Positions 21,368 through 29,703 of a stretch of 64,000 nucleotides of DNA are shown in pieces. Each line of letters begins with the position of its first letter. Within the stretch, counting starts at the first letter, position 1. The stretch is from NCBI GenBank assembly GCA_020426845.1, contig JAGQPF010000728.1, positions 20,214 to 84,213 of the forward strand, written 5' to 3'. Source of the stretch: Planctomycetales bacterium (lineage in GTDB: Bacteria; Planctomycetota; Planctomycetia; Pirellulales; Pirellulaceae). The position numbers and the translations under genes are program-made. The notes beneath the pieces are model-generated. The model did not search any database. It saw nothing but the letters and a program-made list of their open reading frames with translations, and was not told the origin of the DNA.

Positions 21368-23698
21368 CTAAAAGAACCCGCCACCACCACCGCCCAACCC
21401 GCCGCCGGACTTCGGCAGATAGAGCGGCTCGAGCTCCGCCACGGTCAGGAAGCCGTCTCCGTCGACGTCCAACTGCGCGAAGGACGGACCGTCTGCTTTG
21501 GGTGACCGATACTCCGACGCACTGAGTCGACCGTTGCCGTCCGCGTCTTGCTGTGCGATCAGCTTGCCAGCCAAACGAGTCCACTCTGCGGGTTGCTGCT
21601 CGTCAGGATCGTCACCATAAATCGGGGCCGCAGGCGACGGATTGACGAGCGCAGGCGCTGGCGCGTTGATGCCGGCGCCGTTGGGCGGCTCAACCTGCTG
21701 CGGCAATTGTGCTTGCTGTGGCGCTTCCGCCTGCTGCGGAGGGCCCGTGTTGGGAATCGATTCCGAGAAGGGGCCGTATCGTTGAACCGGCGCAGATCGT
21801 TGAATCGGCGTCTTTTCGATGGCCACTGTGAGGTCCGTCGTCGGGATGGCGGAGTCCGCCTGCACCGGAAGGTCCGCGTTGGGAATCGATTCCGAGAAGG
21901 GGCTCATCCGTTCCACGGTGCGCCCTAGTGTGAGTGTCTCGGCAAGTTCCGTGGTTGGGATGGCAAGCACCTGTGCTGATGGCGGGGGCTCGCCGACTTG
22001 AACCGAACGATTCTGAGTCTGTGCCAGCAGGCTCGGTGGAATTTCGTAGCGAAGATTCAGATTGCCCGATGGCAAGTCGAGCCCTCTCTCGTCAAGCAGC
22101 TCGCCCGTTTGTGCAGGAGTTGGCGCCGGCGCCGCTCCTTGCTGAGGCGCGGGACCATCGAACGCTTGAGCCGCTCCGGCGTCCATCAAGGGTGGCTTGC
22201 TGGTCATCGGAATGCCATCAACCATCAGTTCACTCACCAAGATATCGTTGACGGGACCATTGAACAGAGCATTGAATGGGTCATTCGCTTGGGCGCCGTC
22301 CAAGACATCCGGCCCGGGTCCCGTTCCCGGACGCATGGCCGCGTCGACCCCGGCGTTTTGCGCGAGAGCGTTGTCGCCACGCACCAAAGGATCTGGTAAC
22401 GGTCCGCTCTGCTCGAGGGGTTCTCCAATAATGGATTCCGTGACCGCCATGGGCGTGACCAGATCGGTGGCGAGCAGGATCGAATTGGCGGGAAGCGTGC
22501 GACTCGCCACCTTGCCTTCCCAATCACGCTTATCCAGCACCACTTGGCCGCTTGGATTGACTTGAACTTGAGCCAACACAACAGGCTGCAAGTTGCCGGC
22601 GATCGGCTCCCCGCGAACGACGGTCTTCGTGAGCAAGTAGGCCGTCGGAACTTCCACCTCCTCTTCCTCGGTTTGCACCAACTGACCGGCGATTTCCGAG
22701 AAGGCCGGATTAGGGGTCGTAAGGATGACCTGAGCTGTCTGGTCGTACGTTCGCAACAAGGTGACAGCCGAGCTTTGCTGCTGAATGATGGCCGCTTCGG
22801 CATATCGAAGCGGAGCATTGGCTGGCGCCATGGTCAGCTGCAGGCTGGGGCGGTCGTAGTGGTAGCGGTCCCAATCCCATTGATACCATTGCCGAACGTG
22901 GACAACGCGATTCAGCTGCGGCGCGGCGGAGAGGTGGAACAGCAGACTGGCCGAGGCGGCCATGGCGATCGCGCCCACGGCCACGCGACCTCGTGTGCGA
23001 GGAGTCGCGACGATGCGGGGCAGCGCAATTGGCGCCGCCGCGTCGTCGCCCGAGTGCGGCGGAGCGATCGCCGCCGGAGCGATGTGGACGCGGCCGTAGA
23101 TCCGGTTGGCGCGCAACGAGCCGATCAGCGAGCCGAACACGCCACCGACTGCGACCCACCATAGCAAGGTGGGCACGCCGGCAGTCAGTCGCTCGTATCC
23201 GGCGTCGCCGCGCCAGGCATCCACTGCCATATAGAAGCTCCAGACCAGCAGCGACATGCTGCCTGCCCCAAGCACACCGGCCAGCGCGCGGTTGCGAAGC
23301 GGCCCGACTCCGCGACGATGGCTCCAGAACGACGTTCCGTACCACGAGCCAACGATCACAAACAGCGCCCACGTGACGGGCCGACTCAGCTTGTCGGGCT
23401 GCTGCGCCTGAGCCAACAAAAAGGACAGGCCGGCGCTCCAGAGCATCAACGGCAGCAACGAGACGTTCAGCCATCCCCGCTGCGGCGCCGGCCGAGCCGT
23501 GGCAGGCATCGTCAATCGAGCACTGGAAGAGTGCCTCAACGCCCGCACGCTGCGCTCGAAGTTGTCCAAGCGCATGCCGCGCCACAATCTCCACACGCCG
23601 TGCAAGGCCACTGCCACAACGACCAGAGCCACCGCCAGCCAGGCGTCCCAGGTGTTGTAAGCGTATTGGTGGTCGTAGAACCAATAGTGGTAGCCCAT
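21368..23698 (-). CDS. Multi-pass membrane protein with SAF-like region and C-terminal EF-hands (paralog 1)
   Basis: The 776-residue product has about six hydrophobic segments in its first 260 residues (for example LAVALVVVAVALHGVW, LLPLMLWSAGLSFLLAQ, VTWALFVIVGSWYG, LLWWVAVGGVFGSLIG). A large soluble part follows, including a stretch like SAF domains (EGKVASRTLPANSILLATDL, residues about 400-430). A Pro/Gln-rich linker contains a duplicated PFSESIPN. Two EF-hand loops end the protein, DADGNGRLSASE and DVDGDGFLTVAE, then a Gly-rich tail (GGGLGGGGGGFF). It is paralogous to the upstream gene 62 bases away: both share MAVDAWRGDxGYERLT. The pair probably forms one operon and one complex. Family and function unknown. 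Confidence 0.75.
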   Translation of the reverse strand: MGYHYWFYDHQYAYNTWDAWLAVALVVVAVALHGVWRLWRGMRLDNFERSVRALRHSSSARLTMPATARPAPQRGWLNVSLLPLMLWSAGLSFLLAQAQQPDKLSRPVTWALFVIVGSWYGTSFWSHRRGVGPLRNRALAGVLGAGSMSLLVWSFYMAVDAWRGDAGYERLTAGVPTLLWWVAVGGVFGSLIGSLRANRIYGRVHIAPAAIAPPHSGDDAAAPIALPRIVATPRTRGRVAVGAIAMAASASLLFHLSAAPQLNRVVHVRQWYQWDWDRYHYDRPSLQLTMAPANAPLRYAEAAIIQQQSSAVTLLRTYDQTAQVILTTPNPAFSEIAGQLVQTEEEEVEVPTAYLLTKTVVRGEPIAGNLQPVVLAQVQVNPSGQVVLDKRDWEGKVASRTLPANSILLATDLVTPMAVTESIIGEPLEQSGPLPDPLVRGDNALAQNAGVDAAMRPGTGPGPDVLDGAQANDPFNALFNGPVNDILVSELMVDGIPMTSKPPLMDAGAAQAFDGPAPQQGAAPAPTPAQTGELLDERGLDLPSGNLNLRYEIPPSLLAQTQNRSVQVGEPPPSAQVLAIPTTELAETLTLGRTVERMSPFSESIPNADLPVQADSAIPTTDLTVAIEKTPIQRSAPVQRYGPFSESIPNTGPPQQAEAPQQAQLPQQVEPPNGAGINAPAPALVNPSPAAPIYGDDPDEQQPAEWTRLAGKLIAQQDADGNGRLSASEYRSPKADGPSFAQLDVDGDGFLTVAELEPLYLPKSGGGLGGGGGGFF

Positions 23699-23760
23699 GA
23701 CGATCTGCCTACGTAAATGTGATTTGCATCAAGACGATCGGAGATCGCCAACTCGCCAAC

Positions 23761-25836
23761 TTATTGGGGATTTAGAACTTCGGCCTCAACTTGAATGTCA
23801 AGTCGATCGTCGTCTTGATAAAGAGCAGCTCCAGACCTCCGAGCTTTCGAGGCCAACACGACCGCGGGCGAGAATTCGGCCAGCGTCAGCATACCGTCCT
23901 GATTGGTGTCCTGCGCACGTGGCAGTGGCCACGCCAAATCCGGCAATACCGTGATCGTGGAGGTTTCCGAGTCAAATACGTTCGTCGTGAACTCGGCTTT
24001 GCCAATCAACCCATTGCCATCCAGGTCCAGCAATTCGAACGTCCGCAACATGCCCGTCTCAGTGGCGGTCCGCACATGCGGATTGGGAAGGCCATTGGGG
24101 AACAAGACATGTTGGAACTCGAGCGGCGACAGCATGCCATCCTGATCAATATCTTGAGCTGCGGACAAGGGCCAATTTACGTTCGGCATCCGGACCCCGC
24201 GAGTGTACTCTGACTCGCGAATCAAGCCGTTGCGATCCTGGTCCAGCGAACCAAACAACAGTAAAACGGAAAAGTCTACGTTCGGCCCTTCGTCTTCCGG
24301 TCCGTTAATTTCATTGGCACCGAGTGGAAGCACGCCCTTTGAATTGGGCTGCTGCCCATTGTCATATTGTTGAATCGTTCCCGAGGCCAGTTGTGGCAGG
24401 GCCCGTGAAGGTCCCCGTGCTGGCATCGCCAGCTGCTGTCTCGGCTCGCCTCGATTTGCCGTGGCGACGTTGCCCAACAAGGTTTCGTCGACAACGCCCT
24501 CGGCGGCAGTCTCGGCCGCCAGTGCGCCCGTCGTCTCGACAGCTGGAGATGGGGCGCCCGCGCTCACGAGATCGCCGCGGCTGATGGCCGCGCCGCGGGC
24601 AAGATCGACCCTCGCCACCATTCCGGTCAGCTCCGCCGGGTCCGTCACGGCATCCGGAGGAACGTAGCGTTGCGGCGATTCGTGCGGTTTGGGCGGAACG
24701 TACGCCAAATGCAAGACAGCGCCCAACGGCTGCCCTGCCTTCACGGGACCGGCGACCGCTAAGAAGGGAATTGGCGCATTTGCGTTCGGGACTTGCTCCG
24801 CCAGTTGCTCGCTCAACAAAGGAATGGTGCTTTGGAATTGGTGCGTCGTGTCGAGCACCAAGTCGTCGGTAAGAGACAACGGAATCGGCAAGTTGATGTC
24901 ACCGGGCCGAGCCGCCGCCATCGTGAGCACCAGCGGCCGGGGACGATGCGAAGCGAATCGCCAGTCGTAAAGGCGCCATTCGCGAACGCGGACGGTTCGA
25001 TAGACTTGCGGCGCAGCCGAAAGGTGAAACATCAAGCTTGCCCCGCACGCCAGCCAGATGGCTCCCCAAGCGGCGCGGCGCGGCCGAGTCGCCAACGGCA
25101 AGGACGCTAACGCTGACATATCCTTGTCACTTAAATCGGCGGCCCCCACGTCCGGCTCCAGGGCGAACGCCCGGCGGTACAAACTGCCTGCTCGATGCGC
25201 CCCGAGCAACGCTCCGAGTGCGCTGCCAACCGCGATCCACCATAGCAGCGTCGCGCCGCTGCCGGTCAGCCGCTCGTAGCCGGTGTCGCCGCGCCAAGCG
25301 TCGACCGCCATGTAGAACGCCCAGAGCAGACCGGAGACCGCCATCGCGCTGGTCGCGCCCGACCACGCCAAGTTTCGCAATGGGCCGACGCCGCGCCGGC
25401 GACGCCAACGAGTCGTGCCATACCAGGCGCCAACGCCGACAAACAACGCCCATGTGAAGGGGCGGCTGAACTCGTCAGGCTGCTGAGCCTGCGCCAACAG
25501 CATCGCCATGCCACAGCTGATCAACATCAACGGCAACAGCGAGATCTGCAACACCCCAGTTGGTTGGTTGGCATGCTGGGCGGCATTTTGGGTGGAATGA
25601 GCCGCGGCGGTCGGGGCTTCGGCGCGTGACCACCGCAGACGACTGCCGGGCTCGCGACGGAGACGGCGCAGGCTCTGCTCAAAGCCGTCCGGACGCATGC
25701 CACGCCACAATTGAAAGACGCAGTACCAACAGGCCGCCACAATCACCAGTGCCACCACCAGCCACGGACTCCAGAAGTCGACGGCCATGTCGTACTGGCG
25801 GTAGTACATTGCGGCTTGCCTTGTGCTAGTGGACAC
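23761..25836 (-). CDS. Multi-pass membrane protein with SAF-like region and four EF-hands (paralog 2)
   Basis: The 691-residue product is a paralog of the next gene. It has the same membrane N-terminus (WLVVALVIVAACWYCVFQLW, LLPLMLISCGMAMLLAQAQQ, MAVDAWRGDTGYERLT) and a SAF-like stretch (TGMVARVDLARGAAISRGDL, residues about 395-415). Four EF-hand loops follow in the C-terminal third: DQDRNGLIRESE, DIDQDGMLSPLE, DLDGNGLIGKAE and DTNQDGMLTLAE. Start: GTG at 25836 has a GGAGG site six bases upstream; ATG at 25809 (MYYRQYDMAVDFW) aligns with the paralog start and is the alternative. The EF-hands should face the periplasm or outside if they bind calcium. Function unknown. Confidence 0.75.
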   Translation of the reverse strand: MSTSTRQAAMYYRQYDMAVDFWSPWLVVALVIVAACWYCVFQLWRGMRPDGFEQSLRRLRREPGSRLRWSRAEAPTAAAHSTQNAAQHANQPTGVLQISLLPLMLISCGMAMLLAQAQQPDEFSRPFTWALFVGVGAWYGTTRWRRRRGVGPLRNLAWSGATSAMAVSGLLWAFYMAVDAWRGDTGYERLTGSGATLLWWIAVGSALGALLGAHRAGSLYRRAFALEPDVGAADLSDKDMSALASLPLATRPRRAAWGAIWLACGASLMFHLSAAPQVYRTVRVREWRLYDWRFASHRPRPLVLTMAAARPGDINLPIPLSLTDDLVLDTTHQFQSTIPLLSEQLAEQVPNANAPIPFLAVAGPVKAGQPLGAVLHLAYVPPKPHESPQRYVPPDAVTDPAELTGMVARVDLARGAAISRGDLVSAGAPSPAVETTGALAAETAAEGVVDETLLGNVATANRGEPRQQLAMPARGPSRALPQLASGTIQQYDNGQQPNSKGVLPLGANEINGPEDEGPNVDFSVLLLFGSLDQDRNGLIRESEYTRGVRMPNVNWPLSAAQDIDQDGMLSPLEFQHVLFPNGLPNPHVRTATETGMLRTFELLDLDGNGLIGKAEFTTNVFDSETSTITVLPDLAWPLPRAQDTNQDGMLTLAEFSPAVVLASKARRSGAALYQDDDRLDIQVEAEVLNPQ

Positions 25837-26181
25837 AGTGGGCCTCCATCGTAGGCGACCCGCGTAAGGCTCCCTAAAACCGTCGGGCAGCCCCCGGTGG
25901 TTTGACGACGGTCAGGTGGCCGGGGATTCCCCGAAGGGCCCGGATTTCACAAAGTGATGTCTGACTCTCGTGCCTTGTCGTGGGTTATCCCATGAATGGT
26001 CGGATGGGGACAAGCTCCAAGTTTGTAACAACTTCACGACGGTGGCACGTCGTGGTGCAGTGGCAAAACCAATTCATAGGCTGGCAGCCTGTGATTGATG
26101 CTGATTGTGGATTTGAACACAGGTTGCAGGCTGGCAGCCTGCACCACGACAGTCTGCCAGACAGCAAACTTGTGCCACATA
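25837..26181. other. Intergenic region with family A palindromes
   Basis: 345 bases between the SHD1 gene stop and the start of the EF-hand pair, all on the minus strand. It holds two family A palindromes (listed separately) next to the SHD1 stop and presumably the promoter of the EF-hand pair. No ORF is convincing. Confidence 0.45.
26075..26142. repeat. Repeat family A palindromes (two copies)
   Basis: CATAGGCTGGCAGCCTGTG at 26075-26093 and GCAGGCTGGCAGCCTGC at 26126-26142, the latter preceded by CAGGTT and followed by ACCACGAC. They lie 40-105 bases beyond the stop codon of the SHD1 gene. Confidence 0.85.
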
Positions 26182-27594
26182 TTAGCGACGAGATCTCGCC
26201 ACGCCGCCGCCGACCCCACAAAGGACCGCCAGGCCGACAATCACTTTGATCGCGATCGTCACGATCGCCGTGTAACTCAAGCGATTGTCGCGAGTTCGAT
26301 TGTCGTAGCGGGTGCCGGCCTTGCCGCCTTGGTTGGACCAAGCCGTGCCGCATTTCGGGCAATGCGTCTTGCCTTGCGACTCAGCCCGAGTGAAGGTCGC
26401 CTTGCAGTGCGAGCACTCGTAGATTTCCTCAAACATCGGAAAAGAAGGGGTCGGGATGTTCGGCGCCGGATTCGAGAAACTGGGCGGCCGCGCGGTGGAA
26501 GCCATTTGATGGGAGAAGTCGGGCCCGCTCATCCTGCCGGGATCCATATCGCCCATCCCGTCCATGTCGCCCAGGCCGTCGCTGGATGGCGCCATGCCGT
26601 ACTGGCCGCTCATGCCGGCAGGCCCGGAGCTCGGGACCATGCCCGGATCCATGCCCATGTCGGCGCCGGAGTTCTCGGCCATCTGGCGGCTCATGCCCGC
26701 CGCATCCATCTCCGGCATGTTCGCACCGACCCCGGTCGGCGGCCCCGAACTCGGCACTCCGCCCGCTCCCATGCTCGGCATCCCCATCGGACCCCGCGGG
26801 CCTCCGGGGAACCCGGGTCGCGGGAAGTTCGGCATGCCTCCTCCCAATCGCGGCATGCCGGCATCCATATCCATGCCCGCCATGTCGGGCATCCCGGGCA
26901 CGCCGTTCATCCCGGGCACGCCACCGATTCCCGACGAGCTGCCCGAATTCGTCGGAGCTGGCGGGATCTGATCCTCCTGACCGATCGCCGTGAGCTCGCT
27001 GCGCAGAAAGTCCTGATCCTCGGCGCTCAGGTTGTAAAACGGCACCGAGTGAATCCGCCCGCCGTGCCGAATGACGGCGTTCCCGCTATGGATGCGGACA
27101 AACTGGGCGCCATTGAGTCGATTGCCCCGATTGTCCGACCAGTCACGTTTTTCCTTCAAGGAACCGCCGGGACGTGCATCGTTGCCCCCGTTGCCCCCGT
27201 TGCCCCCGGAAGTGGATTGCGAAGTGGCAGGCGCTGTCGGCGCGGCGGAAGCCCCACCGAGACCATTGGCCATCTCGCTCATGCTCTCGGTCGCGCGAGC
27301 CATCTCTGCCGATGCGCGAGTCACCGCCAAACGAGTCGCCACCACACGGTCCTCAATCGACAACTGTGCCAGCGGAAACTGAAACTCGGCGCCATCCTTG
27401 AGAAAGTAGACGTTCGAACCCTCCAAGCGCAGAAACGAGGCCTGCATTTGCCGACCTTGGACATCGGTCCACGTCCGCACTTCGTCGCCGCCTACGCTCC
27501 CACCGAACAGGGCGAGGATGGCAAGAGCGCCAAGCCACAGCACCGGCGGGCGGCGCAGACCATGCCGAACGAGGGGGGAGAGGAAGGCACTCAT
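26182..27594 (-). CDS. SHD1-domain protein with Met/Gly-rich linker, zinc ribbon and C-terminal membrane anchor
   Basis: The 470-residue product has a signal or anchor segment (WLGALAILALFGGSVGG). An SLA1-homology-1 (SHD1) domain follows, RTWTDVQGRQMQASFLRL...FPLAQLSIEDR (about 38-84), and a second SHD1-like domain, RDWSDNRGNRLNGAQFVRI...FYNLSAEDQDFLR (about 150-198). Then come a long linker rich in Met, Gly and Pro (MNGVPGMPDMAGMDMDAGM), a zinc ribbon with two Cys pairs (YECSHCKATF and HCPKCGTAW), and a final membrane helix (AIVTIAIKVIVGLAVLCGV). Start 27594 has GGAG 8 bases upstream. SHD1 in yeast Sla1 binds NPFxD-type peptides; the role in planctomycetes is not established, so function is unknown. 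Confidence 0.8.
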   Translation of the reverse strand: MSAFLSPLVRHGLRRPPVLWLGALAILALFGGSVGGDEVRTWTDVQGRQMQASFLRLEGSNVYFLKDGAEFQFPLAQLSIEDRVVATRLAVTRASAEMARATESMSEMANGLGGASAAPTAPATSQSTSGGNGGNGGNDARPGGSLKEKRDWSDNRGNRLNGAQFVRIHSGNAVIRHGGRIHSVPFYNLSAEDQDFLRSELTAIGQEDQIPPAPTNSGSSSGIGGVPGMNGVPGMPDMAGMDMDAGMPRLGGGMPNFPRPGFPGGPRGPMGMPSMGAGGVPSSGPPTGVGANMPEMDAAGMSRQMAENSGADMGMDPGMVPSSGPAGMSGQYGMAPSSDGLGDMDGMGDMDPGRMSGPDFSHQMASTARPPSFSNPAPNIPTPSFPMFEEIYECSHCKATFTRAESQGKTHCPKCGTAWSNQGGKAGTRYDNRTRDNRLSYTAIVTIAIKVIVGLAVLCGVGGGVARSRR

Positions 27595-28011
27595 CTGCTT
27601 TCTCCAGTCGGGAAATATCCGCGATTCCAAGACAAGATGTCGGGTGGACGAGGGACCGGACGAGGGACCCGAAAAGCTCGGCCACCAGCAGCCAATAGTG
27701 GCAAGACACGAACCCGAGCGATGACCAGGATCACAATTCAATCATCCTAGCGAAGAGTTCTCGACAAAGATAGAGAATTGACAAAAATACACATTCTGGG
27801 CGGGTGCTGCCCGGCCGTTGAGCGGTTGGCGGCGAACCACCTGGCGGAGGGCCGCCAGATTTGCATCCCGAGGGGGAGGTCGCTAAGAGAAGGCCGTTGC
27901 AAAACACCTTTGGTCCGAGCAGGGAAAGTCGGACCGGGTGCCTCAACGCAGCCAACTGCGTGATGAGGTCGAGCAAACGGGGCCCAAAATTCCCACGACG
28001 GATTTTCGACC
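27595..28011. other. Divergent intergenic region with a family B element
   Basis: 417 bases between the SHD1 gene (minus) and the FixL-like gene (plus). A family B element lies at 27892-27953, about 60 bases before the FixL-like start. A short AT-rich stretch near 27770-27790 (ATTGACAAAAATACACATTC) could be part of a promoter. No ORF is convincing. Confidence 0.45.
27892..27953. repeat. Repeat family B nested hairpin
   Basis: The outer arm GGCCGTTGCAAAACACC (27892-27908) faces GGTGCCTCAACGCAGCC; GTTG pairs with CAAC and CACC with GGTG. The inner hairpin is GGTCCGA (27912-27918) with TCGGACC (27929-27935), a perfect 7-bp stem. Confidence 0.7.
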
Positions 28012-28836
28012 ATGCCTCACACCCAACATCTCCGCCACGGGCCGACGACGCCGGCGCCTCGCGATTCCTCGACTTTTCGGCTCGTGCACCAATTTCTTCA
28101 CGAACTAGCGCAGCCGCTCAGTGCGATCTCCAACTACGCCGGAGCTTGTCGGGCCAACAGTGAGCAGCTTCCGGATGAGCCGTCCCGACTCGTCCAGCAC
28201 TACGCCGGCATGATTGCCTCCGAGGCATTGCGAGCCGGGCAGATCGGCTCGTTGCTCAGCACGCTGGTGTGGCGACTCGGCAGCAAGGGACGCGAGCCGA
28301 TCGATAGTATCCTCCGAGAGACTGCCCAACTCGTTGCCAGCACTCGTCGCCTGCCGCTGGAGTTCTCCGGAAGTTCCGGGGCCCTGATCGACGATCCGGC
28401 GGCCTGCCAGCAACTACTGCTCGATCTGTTTGACGCGTTAGCGGCAAGGTGCGACGCACTTGACGTTCGCCTCGCCAACGCAAATGGGTATATTCATATC
28501 TGCATCGTGATGACACCCTCATCACAGGATGCCATGAAGCCGCCGTTCGAGCTCTCCAAGTTGACAGCTACCACGCGGAGCAATTTCGCCTCCGCAGGCT
28601 GTCGCCTTTGGCTCGTGGACGATCAAGAGCCCCGGGCGTCGAACACTTCCCCAACCACACCACATCCCACCTTGCACTTGCTGGTCCCCACCGAGCTCGG
28701 CCAAGCCGCCGACAACAAGCCCACCGATCCTGCGACGCTTGTCCTGTCGCCGGCCCTGCCGAGCAAGGTCAAGGTGCAGGATCAGGCGAGAAGCGGGGGG
28801 CGCCCAGAAATTCCTCCGTTAGACGACACAAAATGA
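28012..28836 (+). CDS. FixL-type histidine kinase-like protein with a degenerate ATPase domain
   Basis: The 274-residue product has an H-box very like that of FixL-type kinases, HELAQPLSAISNYAGACRAN, with His30 as the phospho-acceptor. The part that should be the ATP-binding domain is present in outline but decayed: LLLDLFDALAARC stands where the N-box should be, with no Asn, and PFELSKLTATTRSN followed by GCRLWLVDD stands where the G-boxes should be, with no GxGxG. No sensor or membrane segment precedes the H-box. A FixJ-like regulator follows after 97 bases on the same strand. It may be a phosphotransfer protein, a phosphatase or an inactive pseudokinase rather than a true kinase. Confidence 0.75.
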   Translation: MPHTQHLRHGPTTPAPRDSSTFRLVHQFLHELAQPLSAISNYAGACRANSEQLPDEPSRLVQHYAGMIASEALRAGQIGSLLSTLVWRLGSKGREPIDSILRETAQLVASTRRLPLEFSGSSGALIDDPAACQQLLLDLFDALAARCDALDVRLANANGYIHICIVMTPSSQDAMKPPFELSKLTATTRSNFASAGCRLWLVDDQEPRASNTSPTTPHPTLHLLVPTELGQAADNKPTDPATLVLSPALPSKVKVQDQARSGGRPEIPPLDDTK

Positions 28837-28933
28837 CGGCTCTGGCGACTCACTCGCAAGCTGCCGGTTTACATTGAATTCGGGTTCGGCCATTCCAGGC
28901 CAACCGACACTTGGATTGGAAAGGATTGCCCAA

Positions 28934-29563
28934 ATGCTGGAACACCCCACCATCTATGTTGTTGACGACGACGAGCAATGCCGCGAGTCGATGTGCGCCT
29001 TGGTGACCGCCAAGGGCTTTCACACCGAGGCGTTTCGATCCGGCGAAGAATTCTTGGCCTCGGCCGACTCCATTTCGGAGAACGGCTGCCTCATCACCGA
29101 TTACAAGATGACGGGGATGACTGGCCTGGAGTTGCAGGAGGAGCTGGCGTCACAAAACTGTCACCTGCCCGTGATCGTGGTCAGTGGCCACGCCAACGTC
29201 TCGGTGGCGGTGCGAGCGATGGTCAACGGCGCGGTGATTCTGCTCGAAAAGCCGCACCCGGAGGCGGAGCTGATGGGCGCCATCGACAGAGCGATCCATC
29301 AGTCCAGCCAACTTCGCGAGCGTCGCGAGCGCTTCAAGCACGTGCAGAAGTGGTGGGACGGACTCGATTCGGAGTCGCGCGAAGTGGCCCGCCTGCTGAT
29401 TTCGGGGGCGCTCAACTCCGCGGTTGCGAGCCGCCTGAACTTGGGACTCCGCACGGTGGAGCGCCGCCGCCACGACTTGCTGAAGTCGCTGGGTGTCAAA
29501 ACGGTCGCACAGCTGGCTCGAATGATGGCGTTGCTTGAGGACTCGGTTCCGCGCGAAGTGTGA
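28934..29563 (+). CDS. FixJ-family response regulator (receiver plus LuxR-type HTH)
   Basis: A transcription factor of 209 residues. The N-terminal receiver has TIYVVDDDEQCRES, the phospho-acceptor Asp in CLITDYKMTGMTG (near 55), Ser in IVVSGHANVSVAV and Lys in LLEKPHPE. The C-terminal LuxR/FixJ-type helix-turn-helix (LDSESREVARLLISGALNSA, LNLGLRTVERRRHDLLKSLG) occupies about 145-205. I place the start at ATG 28934 (MLEHPTIYVV), the family-typical beginning; the frame is open from 28874. It follows the degenerate FixL-like gene and is its likely partner. Target genes unknown. Confidence 0.88.
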   Translation: MLEHPTIYVVDDDEQCRESMCALVTAKGFHTEAFRSGEEFLASADSISENGCLITDYKMTGMTGLELQEELASQNCHLPVIVVSGHANVSVAVRAMVNGAVILLEKPHPEAELMGAIDRAIHQSSQLRERRERFKHVQKWWDGLDSESREVARLLISGALNSAVASRLNLGLRTVERRRHDLLKSLGVKTVAQLARMMALLEDSVPREV

Positions 29564-29606
29564 CGTTCCGCGCGACCATGCCGAGCGGAGGGCGTTCACT
29601 TGGCAG

Positions 29607-29703
29607 GTTGAAAGAACAGCTCCAACCGGCGATCGCATCAGCGTGCATCATGCGGCCCGGCCAAGTGCCGGGGCGCTCGTCGGGTCAGGTGTTTTTCAAC
29701 GGC
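29607..29703. repeat. Repeat family B element at the end of the glycosyltransferase gene
   Basis: The right arm GGTGTTTTTCAACGGC is at 29688-29703; a weaker left arm GTTGAAAGAACA starts at 29607. An inner hairpin CCCGGC (29656-29661) / GCCGGG (29667-29672) lies between. The minus-strand glycosyltransferase gene reads into the right arm, which encodes its last residues PLKNT; its TGA stop abuts the arm. Confidence 0.65.
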
